NCBI GenBank assembly: GCA_934462925.1
Contig: CAKSIT010000004.1
Span: forward strand, 1-64,000
Origin: an uncultured Oscillospiraceae bacterium
Lineage (GTDB): Bacteria; Bacillota; Clostridia; Oscillospirales; Ruminococcaceae
DNA: 64,000 nucleotides
Direction: 5' to 3'
Shown: positions 40,989 through 49,463 of the stretch, piece after piece
Numbering within the stretch: the stretch's first letter is position 1
Layout: the number at the start of each line of letters is the position of its first letter
Notes under the pieces: generated by a model
The model's database searches: none
Seen by the model: the letters and a program-made list of their open reading frames with translations, nothing else
Told to the model about the DNA's origin: nothing
Position numbers and translations under genes: made by a program

Positions 40989-42066
40989 TTATAACGAGAT
41001 ACTGAATATACCGCCATACTCCATGTCAAGGGACGAAAAGCACGAGTTTCTGAGCGGGATATTAAGGGAGCTGTCACTATACCACTATGAGAACTGCCCC
41101 GAGTACAAAAGGATAACAGACGGTCTAGGCGCAAAGCTTTCCGAGATAAAAAGCTATTACGACATACCGTTCCTGCCCGTAAGGCTTTTTAAGGAGTACG
41201 AGCTGCGCAGCGTTCCTGCGGAGCAGGTGATAAAGACCATGACGTCCTCGGGGACTACGGGGCAGCGGGTGTCTAAAATATACCTCGACAGGGAAACCTC
41301 GGCGAATCAGACGAAAACGCTCACAAGGATAGTTAATTCCTTTATCGGCAATTCGCGCCTGCCCATGATAATCCTCGATACATCGGCGCTTGTAAAGAAC
41401 CGCGCAATGTTCTCCGCGCGCGGCGCGGGGATACTGGGCTTTCAGATGTTCGGGCGGGACAAGATATACGCCCTTGACGAAAATATGCGGCTCGACGTGC
41501 AGGGGCTGCGCGCCTTTCTTGAAAAGCACGCGGGCGAGGACCTGTTCCTGTTCGGGTTTACGTTTATGATATGGCAGCACTTTTACGAGGAGCTGAAAAA
41601 AAGCGGGATAACGCTCGACCTGTCGCGCGGAACGCTTATACACGGCGGCGGGTGGAAGAAGCTTGCGGACCGCAAAGTATCCCCCGAGGAATTTAAGGCG
41701 GCGCTTAAGGACGTATGCGGCATAACCCGCGTGTACGACTACTACGGCATGGTGGAGCAGACCGGCACTATTTACATGGAATGCGAATGCGGCCGCCTGC
41801 ACGCAAGCATTTTTTCAGACGTAATAACGCGCCGCGCTTCGGATTTTTCGGTATGTGAAAAGGGCGAAAAGGGGCTTATCGAGGTGGTGTCCGCGCTTGC
41901 GCGCTCCTACCCGGGTCACGCGCTTCTTACCGAGGACGAGGGCGTGATACTGGGCGAGGACGACTGCCCGTGCGGCAGAAAGGGCAAATATTTCTCGGTA
42001 ACGGGCAGAATAAAGAACGCCGAAATAAGGGGGTGCAGCGATACCTATGCAGCTAAATTCAAGTGA
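40981..42066 (+). CDS. LuxE/PaaK-type acyl-protein synthetase
   Basis: 361 residues. LuxE-family features are PFLPVRLFKEYEL, MTSSGTTGQRVSKIYLDRET, the LFGFTFMIWQHF segment, LIHGGGWKKLADRKV and YDYYGMVEQTGTIYMECECGRLH, with a Cys-rich end region DDCPCGRKG. In luminous bacteria LuxE activates fatty acid and hands it to LuxC for reduction to aldehyde. Here it precedes a LuxC-type gene in the same way, overlapping it by 20 bp, but there is no luciferase. It implies that an acyl group is reduced to an aldehyde. Confidence 0.85.
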   Translation: MADYNEILNIPPYSMSRDEKHEFLSGILRELSLYHYENCPEYKRITDGLGAKLSEIKSYYDIPFLPVRLFKEYELRSVPAEQVIKTMTSSGTTGQRVSKIYLDRETSANQTKTLTRIVNSFIGNSRLPMIILDTSALVKNRAMFSARGAGILGFQMFGRDKIYALDENMRLDVQGLRAFLEKHAGEDLFLFGFTFMIWQHFYEELKKSGITLDLSRGTLIHGGGWKKLADRKVSPEEFKAALKDVCGITRVYDYYGMVEQTGTIYMECECGRLHASIFSDVITRRASDFSVCEKGEKGLIEVVSALARSYPGHALLTEDEGVILGEDDCPCGRKGKYFSVTGRIKNAEIRGCSDTYAAKFK

Positions 42067-43246
42067 AGTGCAGACCCTGTGCGGCAGCTGCGCCTTTGAG
42101 GATATGCCGGGGCTTAAAAAGCTGCGCCCGTTCGACGATATCGTGTGCGGCTTTCTCGCGGACCTTTCCGCGCAGATAATGAAATGCCCCGAGGCGCGGC
42201 AGTATCCCGACGTGGTTACGTTCGGATTCTTCTGTCGGCGCGGCAATATAGGCAGGCTGCGCGGGGAGTACTCCGCCGCTGCAGAAAACAGGCTCGGCAG
42301 GGGGCTGTCGTTCCACATAGCGCCCTCTAACGTGCCGATAAACTTCGCCTACAGCCTTGCGGCGGCTCTCCTTGCGGGCAGCGCCTGCATAGTGCGCGCT
42401 TCGGCAAAGCCGTTCAGGCAGGTGGAGCTTGTGTGCGAATGCATAGCCGATACCGCCCGCGCCGAAAAATACGCGGAAATAGCAAAATATATAAGCGTTG
42501 TAAGATACCCGCACAGCAGGGAGATAAACGATTTCTTTTCTTCTCTCGCGGACGTGCGGGTAATATGGGGCGGCGACGCCACGATAGAGGAGCTGCGGCG
42601 CTCACCGCTGCCGCCGCGCGCGGTGGAGATTGCCTTTGCGGACAGGTACTCGCTTGCTGTAATAAGCGCGCAGGCGGTGCTTGCAGCGGAGGATATGGAA
42701 GCGCTGGCGCGCGATTTTTACAACGACACCTACCTTTACGACCAGAACGCCTGCTCCTCGCCGCGGCTGATATACTGGCTTGGCAATAAGGCGGACGCCG
42801 CGCAGGCAAAGGAGCGGTTCTGGGAAGCGGTAAGCCGCTTTGCAGCCCCGAAATATAAGGTTGAACCCGTTATCGCCGTGGACAAATACACCGCCGCCTG
42901 CCGCATGGCTATAGACTTCGGCGCGGACATAAGACCGCACGGAAACCTTATAAGCAGGATAGCCGTAAACGCGCTTGACGCGCAGTTCCCCGACTACCGC
43001 TGCGCGGGCGGCAGTTTTATTGAGTTTTGCAGCGAGAACCTTGAAGCGCTTAAGGGCGTTGTTACGCGCAAGTACCAGACGCTCGCGTATTACGGCGTTG
43101 AAAGTCAGGCGCTTGCAGAGTTTGTTATAAACGGCGGATTATGCGGCATAGACCGCATTGTGCCGATAGGAAAAACGGCGGATTTCTCCCTTACGTGGGA
43201 CGGATACGACCTTATATTGCAAATGTCGAGAAAGCTCGGCTTATGA
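42047..43246 (+). CDS. LuxC-type acyl reductase
   Basis: 399 residues of the aldehyde-dehydrogenase-like LuxC family. It has SFHIAPSNVPINFAYSLAAALLAGSA (nucleotide region), VIWGGDATI, and the catalytic Cys236 in DQNACSSPRLIYW, the position expected for the acyl-thioester nucleophile. It would reduce an acyl group from LuxE, ACP or CoA to the aldehyde with NADPH. It lies directly before the ACP gene. The substrate chain is unknown and need not be a fatty acid. Confidence 0.87.
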   Translation: MQLNSSEVQTLCGSCAFEDMPGLKKLRPFDDIVCGFLADLSAQIMKCPEARQYPDVVTFGFFCRRGNIGRLRGEYSAAAENRLGRGLSFHIAPSNVPINFAYSLAAALLAGSACIVRASAKPFRQVELVCECIADTARAEKYAEIAKYISVVRYPHSREINDFFSSLADVRVIWGGDATIEELRRSPLPPRAVEIAFADRYSLAVISAQAVLAAEDMEALARDFYNDTYLYDQNACSSPRLIYWLGNKADAAQAKERFWEAVSRFAAPKYKVEPVIAVDKYTAACRMAIDFGADIRPHGNLISRIAVNALDAQFPDYRCAGGSFIEFCSENLEALKGVVTRKYQTLAYYGVESQALAEFVINGGLCGIDRIVPIGKTADFSLTWDGYDLILQMSRKLGL

Positions 43247-43268
43247 AAAAACTTTGGAGGAAAAAACC

Positions 43269-43505
43269 ATGACGGATACCGAAATTTACAACAACGCTTT
43301 CAAAGAGGCGTTCGGCGTTGAGGACGCCGAGCTTGCAGGGCTTGCGTACCAGTCCATACCCGCGTGGGACAGCGTGGGGCATATGAACCTTATCTCCCTG
43401 CTTGAGGACGCATACGGCATTATGATGGACACCGACGACATCATAGACTTCAACTCCTACGAAAAGGGCAAGGAAATACTCGCAAGGTACGGCAGGAATT
43501 TCTGA
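43269..43505 (+). CDS. acyl carrier protein
   Basis: 78 residues from the ATG at 43269 behind TTTGGAGG. The phosphopantetheine Ser35 lies in WDSVGHMNLI, followed by the acidic helix LEDAYGIMMDTDDIIDFNSY. Length and motif are those of a stand-alone ACP or PCP. It would carry the acyl group loaded by the AMP ligase. No phosphopantetheinyl transferase is in the window. Confidence 0.92.
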   Translation: MTDTEIYNNAFKEAFGVEDAELAGLAYQSIPAWDSVGHMNLISLLEDAYGIMMDTDDIIDFNSYEKGKEILARYGRNF

Positions 43506-43523
43506 GCAAAGCCATGCGCATAT

Positions 43524-43646
43524 CAATTCATAATTCATAATGCGTAATGCGTAATTATATCCGACTAAATCTGAACCCGCCTGATATAAGCGTGGAACGA
43601 ATTTAAGGAGAATAATTACGAATTACGAATTACGCATTACGCATTA
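43524..43646 (+). repeat. heptamer-flanked intergenic repeat, copy 3
   Basis: Left arm AATTCATAATTCATAATGCG with further heptamers, core ATATCC..CTGAACCCGCCTGATATAAGCGTGG and right arm of AATTACG/CATTACG units. It begins 20 bp after the ACP stop and ends just before the glycosyltransferase ribosome site, splitting the cluster. Confidence 0.9.
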
Positions 43647-43664
43647 AAAAAGGTGGTGTTTATC

Positions 43665-44633
43665 TTGAAAAAGCTGCTTAGCTTCGTAATCCCGTGCTAC
43701 CGCAGCGAGCTTACCATTGAAAAGGTGCTTGCAGAAATAGAAAGCACCGCCGCGCAGCGAAAGGAAAGCTACGACTACGAGGTGATATGCGTAAACGACG
43801 GCTCGCCCGACAACGTGCTTGCGGTGCTGCAAAGGGCGGCTGCCGCGGACAAAAGGGTAAAGGTCGTTGATTTTTCAAGAAATATGGGCAAGCACTCCGC
43901 GCTTATGGCGGGCTTTGCGTACTGCAGCGGGGACTACATTGTAACGGTGGACGACGACTATCAATGCCCCGTGTACGAGCTGTGGAAGCTTATGGAAAAG
44001 GTGGAGAGCGGCTCGTGCGACTACGCCACGGCGAAATACAGGGAGAAGAAGCAGTCGGCGTTCAAGAATTTCGGCAGCAACATAAACCTTGCAATGTCGC
44101 ATATACTGCTGGGCAAGCCACGGAATCTGAGGTTTGAGAACTTTGCCGTGATGAAGCGCTTTGTTATGGACGAAATAATAAAATACGACAAGCCCTACCC
44201 CTATATAGAGGGGCTTGTGTGGCGCGTTACCCACAGCATAGAAATGGTGGAGATGGAGGAGCGCGAAAGGGGCGACGACAAGCCTACGGGGTTCACGTTC
44301 AGCAAGTCGCTGTCGCTGTGGCTCAACGGGTTTACCGCGTTTTCGGTAAAGCCGCTGCGCGTGTCCACTATACTCGGCTTTCTGCTCGCGGCGGGCGGGT
44401 TTATCGTGGGGCTTATCATGATAATACGAAAGCTCATAAACCCCGCTATCGCGGCGGGATATACGTCGCTTATCGCGGTGCAGCTGTTTATCGGCGGCAT
44501 GATAATGGTAATACTGGGGCTTATCGGCGAATATATCGGGCGCATATACATATGCCTTAACAACACCCCGCAGTATATCGTAAGAAGCACAATAAATATC
44601 GACAAGGACAAACACGCACATGAAAATAACTGA
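43665..44633 (+). CDS. polyprenyl-phosphate glycosyltransferase, GtrB/ArnC type (GT2)
   Basis: 322 residues started at the TTG at 43665 behind AAGGTGG. The GT2 domain has VIPCYRSELTIEKVL, CVNDGSPDN, the metal site TVDDDYQCP and GHSALMAGF-like KHSALMAGF. Two C-terminal transmembrane helices (about 225-290) follow PTGFTFSKSLSLWLNG. This is the layout of enzymes that transfer a sugar to undecaprenyl or dolichyl phosphate at the inner membrane face. It would load the dTDP-amino-sugar onto lipid. Its end overlaps the GNAT gene by 14 bp. Confidence 0.9.
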   Translation: MKKLLSFVIPCYRSELTIEKVLAEIESTAAQRKESYDYEVICVNDGSPDNVLAVLQRAAAADKRVKVVDFSRNMGKHSALMAGFAYCSGDYIVTVDDDYQCPVYELWKLMEKVESGSCDYATAKYREKKQSAFKNFGSNINLAMSHILLGKPRNLRFENFAVMKRFVMDEIIKYDKPYPYIEGLVWRVTHSIEMVEMEERERGDDKPTGFTFSKSLSLWLNGFTAFSVKPLRVSTILGFLLAAGGFIVGLIMIIRKLINPAIAAGYTSLIAVQLFIGGMIMVILGLIGEYIGRIYICLNNTPQYIVRSTINIDKDKHAHENN

Positions 44634-45366
44634 CGCGTTCTGGGAAAAGAGAAACCTCGGCGTGGATACGGTGGAGTTCACCATTGAGGATGGCGATACC
44701 GAGGACGAGATAATACGGACGATACGGCAAAACGAAAAGGGCTATAACGTAGTTAAGCTGCCCGCTTCCATGGCTAAGCTTAGCTTCACCCTGCACGGGC
44801 TTGGTTACGCGTATGTGGAGTGCGTGTGCCATCTTGTCCACGACCTTAAAAACGTGAATTACACCCCCATGCAGAAAAGGCTTACCGAAAGCGTTACCTA
44901 CGAGCTTATGGACGATGGCGATTACGGCGAGCTTTTCTCAGAGATAAGAAAGGGAATGTTCCGCACGGACAGGGTAGCGCTGGACCCCGCGTTCGGCGTA
45001 CGCGCGGCGAACGAGAGATACGTAAACTGGATAAAGGACGAAGCGGCGCGCGGCACGGACGTTTACAAAATGCTCTACAAGGGCGGCGCTATAGGCTTCT
45101 TCGCCTTTAAGCAAACCGAGCCGGACGTGTATTTTCCCTTTCTCGTGGGACTCTACGAGAAATACAGCCGCAGCGGCCTTGGGATAAACGTTACCGCAAA
45201 GTCCCTTGAAGAAGCGCTAAGGAGAAACGCGAAGCGGCTTTCCACCTACATCTCCATGAACAACAAAGCGCCGCTTTGTCAGGCGCTTGGTATGGGCTAT
45301 ACGATAAACGGCATAAGCTCCGTGTTCGTAAAGCACAGCGGCGATTACGGGGGGACGGTATGCTGA
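44620..45366 (+). CDS. WecD-like GNAT N-acyltransferase
   Basis: 248 residues. The N-terminal half (AFWEKRNLGVDTVEF) and the later FRTDRVALDPAFGVRAANERYVNWIKDE, partly quoted, follow the WecD/RffC layout, and YSRSGLGINVTAKSLEEAL is the acyl-CoA pocket. WecD acetylates dTDP-Fuc4N in E. coli. Here the acyl donor may be the ACP- or CoA-bound product of the neighbouring ligase and reductase genes rather than acetyl-CoA. It overlaps both neighbours. Confidence 0.75.
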   Translation: MKITDAFWEKRNLGVDTVEFTIEDGDTEDEIIRTIRQNEKGYNVVKLPASMAKLSFTLHGLGYAYVECVCHLVHDLKNVNYTPMQKRLTESVTYELMDDGDYGELFSEIRKGMFRTDRVALDPAFGVRAANERYVNWIKDEAARGTDVYKMLYKGGAIGFFAFKQTEPDVYFPFLVGLYEKYSRSGLGINVTAKSLEEALRRNAKRLSTYISMNNKAPLCQALGMGYTINGISSVFVKHSGDYGGTVC

Positions 45367-46097
45367 CGGGAAAAACAGCCGTGATAACAGGCGCGGCAGG
45401 CGGTATCGGGGCGGCGTGTACAAGGCTCTTTTGCGAAAACCACGCCGAGGTTTACGCCCTTGTGCATAAAAACGGGGACGATTTCGCGGAATATATGGCG
45501 CGGCAGCTGCCGAACGCGCAGCTTCGCGTTATCGAAGCCGACATAGGCAGCGAGGAGAGCGTAAAGGCGGCGGTAAAAACGCTTGCGCAAAACGCAAAAA
45601 CGGTAGACATACTCGTGAATAACGCGGGCGTTGTCCCACAAAGCACGGCGTTCCAGATGACGTCCCCCGAAAAGATACGGCAGGTTTTCGAGGTAAACTT
45701 TCTCGGGCAGACCGTTCTCACGCAGTATATTTCAAGGCTTATGGCGCGCAGGAAAAGCGGCAGCATAGTAAACGTGGCTTCCGTAGCCGCCCTTGACGGC
45801 GCTCCGGGTAACTACGAGTACTGCTGCAGCAAGGCGGCGCTCGCGGGGGCGACAAAGGCGCTTGCGTACGAGCTTGGCAGGGCGGGCATAAGGGTAAACG
45901 CGGTAGCCCCGGGGATAACCCGCACAAAAATGATAAGCGGTATGAGCGCGGGGCTTCGCGAAAGCACGCTTGCCCGCTGCATAATGGGGCGCGAAGCCGA
46001 CCCCGCGGAGATAGCAAACGCCGTGATGTTCCTTGCCTCGGATATGGCAAGCTACGTTACGGGGCAGGTGCTGAGAGTTGACGGAGGAATGCTGTGA
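45360..46097 (+). CDS. short-chain dehydrogenase/reductase
   Basis: 245 residues from the ATG at 45360 inside the GNAT end. Motifs: TGAAGGIG (NADP site), DILVNNAG, Ser141, Tyr154 and Lys158 of the catalytic triad (YCCSK), VAPGITRTKM and the C-terminal TGQVLRVDGGML. FabG-like. It could reduce a 3-keto or ketol intermediate of the pathway. Its stop overlaps the next start by one base. Confidence 0.9.
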   Translation: MLTGKTAVITGAAGGIGAACTRLFCENHAEVYALVHKNGDDFAEYMARQLPNAQLRVIEADIGSEESVKAAVKTLAQNAKTVDILVNNAGVVPQSTAFQMTSPEKIRQVFEVNFLGQTVLTQYISRLMARRKSGSIVNVASVAALDGAPGNYEYCCSKAALAGATKALAYELGRAGIRVNAVAPGITRTKMISGMSAGLRESTLARCIMGREADPAEIANAVMFLASDMASYVTGQVLRVDGGML

Positions 46098-46921
46098 TGG
46101 CTGACATGGCTGTTGTGGAAAAATGCGCGAGGGCGGCGCGGCAGATGCGCATAGATTCGCTTCGAGCCGCGTACGGTGCGGGCAGAAACGGCGCGCATAT
46201 CGGCGGCACGCTTTCTATGATAGAGATAATGGCGGCGCTTTATCTCGGCGTTATGAACATAAATAAGGATATGCTTACCGACCCCGCGCGCGACCGCTTT
46301 ATACTAAGCAAGGGACACGGCGTACTCGCGCAGTACGCCGCCCTGAAGCAAATAGGAGTTCTTTCCGACGAGGAGCTGATGACGTTCAAGCACTCGGGGA
46401 CGCGCCTTTTCGCGCACCCGTCGCGAAACGCCGATATCGGGATAGAGTTTTCCTCGGGCAGCTTGGGGCAGGGGATATCGCTTGCGGTGGGCGTTGCGCT
46501 CGCGCTTAAGAGAAAGGGGCTTGCCGCAAGGGTGTACGTTCTTCTGGGCGACGGAGAGTGCGACGAGGGCTCTGTATGGGAAGCGGTAGCGTCCGCTGCG
46601 CACTATAAGCTCGATAACCTTGTGATAATAGTAGACAAGAACCGCCTGCAGTACGACGGCAATACAGAAGACGTACTGTCTATGGAGAGCCTTTCGGACA
46701 AGTTCAGGGCGTTCGGCGCGGACGTAACCGACGTTGACGGCCACGACACAGCGGCGCTTCTCGGCGCGCTTTCCCATAAGAGCGAAAGGCCGTACGCCGT
46801 TATCGCGCGCACCGTAAAGGGCAAGGGCGTTTCGTTTATGGAAAACAACCCCCTGTGGCATAACGGCAGGCTTACGGACGAGCAGTTCAGGCAGGCTATG
46901 GAAGAATCGGAGAGAGCTTAA
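46097..46921 (+). CDS. transketolase, N-terminal (TPP-binding) subunit
   Basis: 274 residues. It corresponds to the first half of a transketolase: AHIGGTLSMIEIMAALY, FILSKGHGVLAQYA, HPSRNADIGIEFSSGSLGQG and the TPP motif LGDGECDEGSVWEA with VDKNRLQ. On its own it cannot act; the following gene supplies the pyrimidine-binding half. Split transketolases occur in Archaea and Clostridia and in specialised gene clusters. The start (TGATGG) overlaps the SDR stop. Confidence 0.92.
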   Translation: MADMAVVEKCARAARQMRIDSLRAAYGAGRNGAHIGGTLSMIEIMAALYLGVMNINKDMLTDPARDRFILSKGHGVLAQYAALKQIGVLSDEELMTFKHSGTRLFAHPSRNADIGIEFSSGSLGQGISLAVGVALALKRKGLAARVYVLLGDGECDEGSVWEAVASAAHYKLDNLVIIVDKNRLQYDGNTEDVLSMESLSDKFRAFGADVTDVDGHDTAALLGALSHKSERPYAVIARTVKGKGVSFMENNPLWHNGRLTDEQFRQAMEESERA

Positions 46922-47892
46922 TGGACATTTTCACACCCGCAAATATCCGTATGTGGCAAAGATTAGGCACGTGCGGCGCTTACGGCGCGGCAATGTGCTT
47001 TCTTGCCGAGCGCTATGACAATATAGCCGCCGTGACGGCCGATTTGTGCTATTACTCGGGGCTTGACAGATTCAGGAAGAACTACCCCGAGCGCTTTTAT
47101 AACGTGGGCATTGCCGAGCAGAATATGCTGGGCGTAGCTGCGGGTCTTGCAAGCGAGGGCTTCAACGTGTTCGCTTCCACCTACGCTACGTTCGCCGCCG
47201 CGAGAATACTGGACGCGGTGCGCGTAAACATGGGCTATATGAAGCTGCCCGTAAGGCTCGTGGGGCTTACCGCGGGGCTTAGCGTCGGGATACTTGGCGC
47301 AACGCACATGGCAAACGAGGACGTTGCGGCGATTCGCGCGATACCGAATATCATAGTGCTTTCCCCCGCGGATACCACGGAAACCGTAAAGGCGGCGCTT
47401 GCCGCGGCCGAAACGGAACAGCCCGTGTACATAAGGCTCGGCGGCGTTATGGGTTCGCCCCTTGTTTATAAAGAGGATTACGATTTTACTATCGGTAAGG
47501 GCATTATCCTGCGCGAGGGGCGCGACGTATCCATTATTGCCGCGGGTACTATGGCGGCGCACGCCCTTAAGGCGGCGGAGCTGCTGCAAAACGACGGCGT
47601 TTCCGCCCGAGTTGTGGATATGCACACCATAAAGCCGCTTGACGGCGCGCTTGTAAGAGAGTGCCTTGACTGCAGGCTGCTTGTAACCGTAGAAGAACAC
47701 AGCGTAATAGGCGGCCTTGGCGCTGCCGTAGCGGAAGAAACGGCGCTGTGCGCCCATAGACCCCCTCACCTGCTTATAGGCATTGCCGACGCATACCCCC
47801 ACGCCGACGATTACAGCGCCCTGCTTGAAGCGAACGGGCTTACAGCGCCGCAGATTTACGCGCGGATAAAAGCGGAGCTTGAAAGACTATGA
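46921..47892 (+). CDS. transketolase, C-terminal (pyrimidine-binding) subunit
   Basis: 323 residues. It has the Pyr domain with NVGIAEQNMLGVAAGLASEG (the TPP-activating Glu), VFASTYATFAAARILDAVR and PNIIVLSPADTTE, and a C-terminal transketolase domain. It overlaps the first half by one base, so the two subunits are made in equal amounts. A split transketolase fixed inside a sugar/ACP cluster suggests transfer of a two-carbon ketol unit onto an aldehyde or onto the ACP rather than pentose-phosphate work. Confidence 0.92.
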   Translation: MDIFTPANIRMWQRLGTCGAYGAAMCFLAERYDNIAAVTADLCYYSGLDRFRKNYPERFYNVGIAEQNMLGVAAGLASEGFNVFASTYATFAAARILDAVRVNMGYMKLPVRLVGLTAGLSVGILGATHMANEDVAAIRAIPNIIVLSPADTTETVKAALAAAETEQPVYIRLGGVMGSPLVYKEDYDFTIGKGIILREGRDVSIIAAGTMAAHALKAAELLQNDGVSARVVDMHTIKPLDGALVRECLDCRLLVTVEEHSVIGGLGAAVAEETALCAHRPPHLLIGIADAYPHADDYSALLEANGLTAPQIYARIKAELERL

Positions 47893-48557
47893 CGGCTTTC
47901 AGAAGATACGTGTTTGCTTACGCCGAGAGCAATATGTACGTTTTTTGCGAGAACGAAAGCGCGCTTGTGATAGACCCGAACGTTTCAGAGGAAGCGCTTG
48001 CGTACCTTAAGGAGAATAACGTGCGCGAAATAACCGTGCTGTTAACGCACGAGCATTACGACCACACATCGGGGCTTACGTGGCTTATGCAGCATTTTAA
48101 TGGGAACGTTGTGTGCCACGAGGAAACGGCGGATTCCCTGCGAAACGGCAGGAATAACCGCCCCATTATAATAGCTTCCAACAGGATGGATAAAATGTCA
48201 GCTAGCGATATAAAAGAACTGGTTAAAACTCTGCCGCATGGTTATCGCTATGACGCGGACATTTCATTTACTGATGAATATTGCTTTTCATGGGAAGGGC
48301 ATGACATACGCATGGTATCATGTAAGGGACACTCAAAGGGAAGCTGCTGCATAGAGCTTGGCGGCGTTATAGCCACGGGAGATTCCCTGATACGCGATAC
48401 GCCCGTGATAACGCGCTTTCGCGGGGGCAGCGAAAAGGACTACACGGCGGTAACGCTGCCGTACCTTAAGCAAATAGACGGGGATACGCTGATTCTCCCG
48501 GGACACGGAGAGCCGTTTTTTATGAAAGAGGAGCGTGGGCTGTACGAAGAAGATTAA
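47889..48557 (+). CDS. MBL-fold metallo-hydrolase
   Basis: 222 residues; start overlaps the transketolase stop (ATGA). The metallo-beta-lactamase fold has THEHYDHTSG, a later CKGHSKGSCC, ATGDSLI and LPGHGEPFF, the di-metal ligands of the glyoxalase-II-like group. These often cleave thioesters or remove by-products; an ACP or CoA thioesterase editing role would fit but is only inferred. Bases of about 48175-48340 are more AT-rich than the flanks. Confidence 0.85.
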   Translation: MTAFRRYVFAYAESNMYVFCENESALVIDPNVSEEALAYLKENNVREITVLLTHEHYDHTSGLTWLMQHFNGNVVCHEETADSLRNGRNNRPIIIASNRMDKMSASDIKELVKTLPHGYRYDADISFTDEYCFSWEGHDIRMVSCKGHSKGSCCIELGGVIATGDSLIRDTPVITRFRGGSEKDYTAVTLPYLKQIDGDTLILPGHGEPFFMKEERGLYEED

Positions 48558-48897
48558 GACGTTTTTGTTCCTGCACCTTATAATATTCATATATTCCGCC
48601 TGCAGCGTGCTTTCAAAAAGCGCCGCGCAGCAGCCGTTCCTTTCCCCAAAGTTTATACTGCTGTACGGCGGCATGATTCTCGTTCTCGGCGTGTACGCGG
48701 TGCTGTGGCAGCAGGTGCTTAAAAAAATGCAGCTAAACGTCGCCTACGCAAACAAGGCGGTCGCAATAATATGGGGTATGCTGTGGGGCGTTTTATTCTT
48801 TAACGAAACGCTATCGGCGCAGAATGTAATAGGCGCGGCATTAGTCCTTTTCGGGGTGGTGCTTATGGCGGCGGACGAGGATAAGAAGCATGAGTGA
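48535..48897 (+). CDS. small four-helix membrane protein, SMR/EamA type (first of pair)
   Basis: 120 residues if begun at the GTG at 48535 inside the MBL gene; the ribosome site is close and a start a few codons later is possible. Four hydrophobic helices with YAVLWQQVLKKMQLNVAYANKA, WGMLWGVLFFNETLSAQNVIG and LVLFGVVLM. This is the pattern of ArnE/ArnF-like subunits that flip undecaprenyl-phosphate sugars. It overlaps the next gene, with which it likely forms a heterodimer. Confidence 0.75.
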   Translation: MGCTKKIKTFLFLHLIIFIYSACSVLSKSAAQQPFLSPKFILLYGGMILVLGVYAVLWQQVLKKMQLNVAYANKAVAIIWGMLWGVLFFNETLSAQNVIGAALVLFGVVLMAADEDKKHE

Positions 48898-49234
48898 GCT
48901 TGTAATATATTCCGCAATAATGCTGGGGAGCGTTTTAATCTCCTCTGTTTCGCAGATATTGCTTAAAAAGAGCGCGCAGAAAGAGTACCCCTCAAAGCTT
49001 CGCGAGTACTTAAATCCCCTTGTAATAACCGCGTACGCCCTGTTCTTCGGCTCAACGCTTATAACCATGTACGCGCTTAAGGTAGTGCCGCTCTCGCTGT
49101 CCCCGATACTCGAATCCGCAGGCTACATCTTCGTAGCCGTACTCAGTCTGCTGTTCCTGAAAGAAAAAATGACCAAAAAGCAGCTTATCGGCACGGGGTT
49201 TATTATCGCGGGAGTTATCGTGTGCCTTGTTTAA
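48890..49234 (+). CDS. small four-helix membrane protein, SMR/EamA type (second of pair)
   Basis: 114 residues, overlapping the previous gene by 8 bp. Four helices; SVLISSVSQILLKKSAQ, LKVVPLSLSPILESAGYIFVAVLS, FLKEKMTKKQLIG and GFIIAGVIVCLV match the SMR family. Paired small SMR proteins of this kind (ArnE/ArnF) flip lipid-linked amino sugars. The gene's stop codon TAA is the first triplet of a TAATGCG heptamer array (repeat copy 4). Confidence 0.8.
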   Translation: MSELVIYSAIMLGSVLISSVSQILLKKSAQKEYPSKLREYLNPLVITAYALFFGSTLITMYALKVVPLSLSPILESAGYIFVAVLSLLFLKEKMTKKQLIGTGFIIAGVIVCLV

Positions 49235-49355
49235 TGCGTAATGCGTAATTCGTAATTCGTAATTTTTTCCTATAAATTACGCGCCATGCTTATTGCAAGC
49301 GTGGCGCGTTTTTATTATGAATAATTACGCATTACGCATTACGAATTACGAATTT
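49232..49355 (+). repeat. heptamer-flanked intergenic repeat, copy 4 (diverged core)
   Basis: Inverted arms of TAATGCG/TAATTCG heptamers flank a shorter, different core whose centre is a hairpin CGCGCCATGCTT/AAGCGTGGCGCG with one G-U, followed by TTTTTATT, so it can act as a terminator. It supplies the stop of the second SMR gene. Confidence 0.85.
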
Positions 49356-49378
49356 TTACAGTAACTCTCCGCCGCGCC

Positions 49379-49416
49379 TTGACAAACTCTCTCAAAGCGG
49401 GTAAAATATATGTATA
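49379..49416 (+). promoter_or_regulatory. rfbA promoter, shared box
   Basis: TTGACA (49379-49384), 17 bp, TAAAAT (49402-49407), then ATATGTATA. Nearly identical to the promoter at 38257-38294, so the two ends of the cluster are probably co-regulated. Confidence 0.85.
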
Positions 49417-49463
49417 CCTTGCGAATACCGACGGCGAACGCGCCGCCTGATGTGGGAGGAAGC

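Noticed and set aside
39579..43246. LuxC and LuxE as a bioluminescence operon
   Set aside because: There are no luxA/luxB or flavin reductase genes, and the genes sit among glycan and ACP genes. The families are used for acyl reduction in other contexts.
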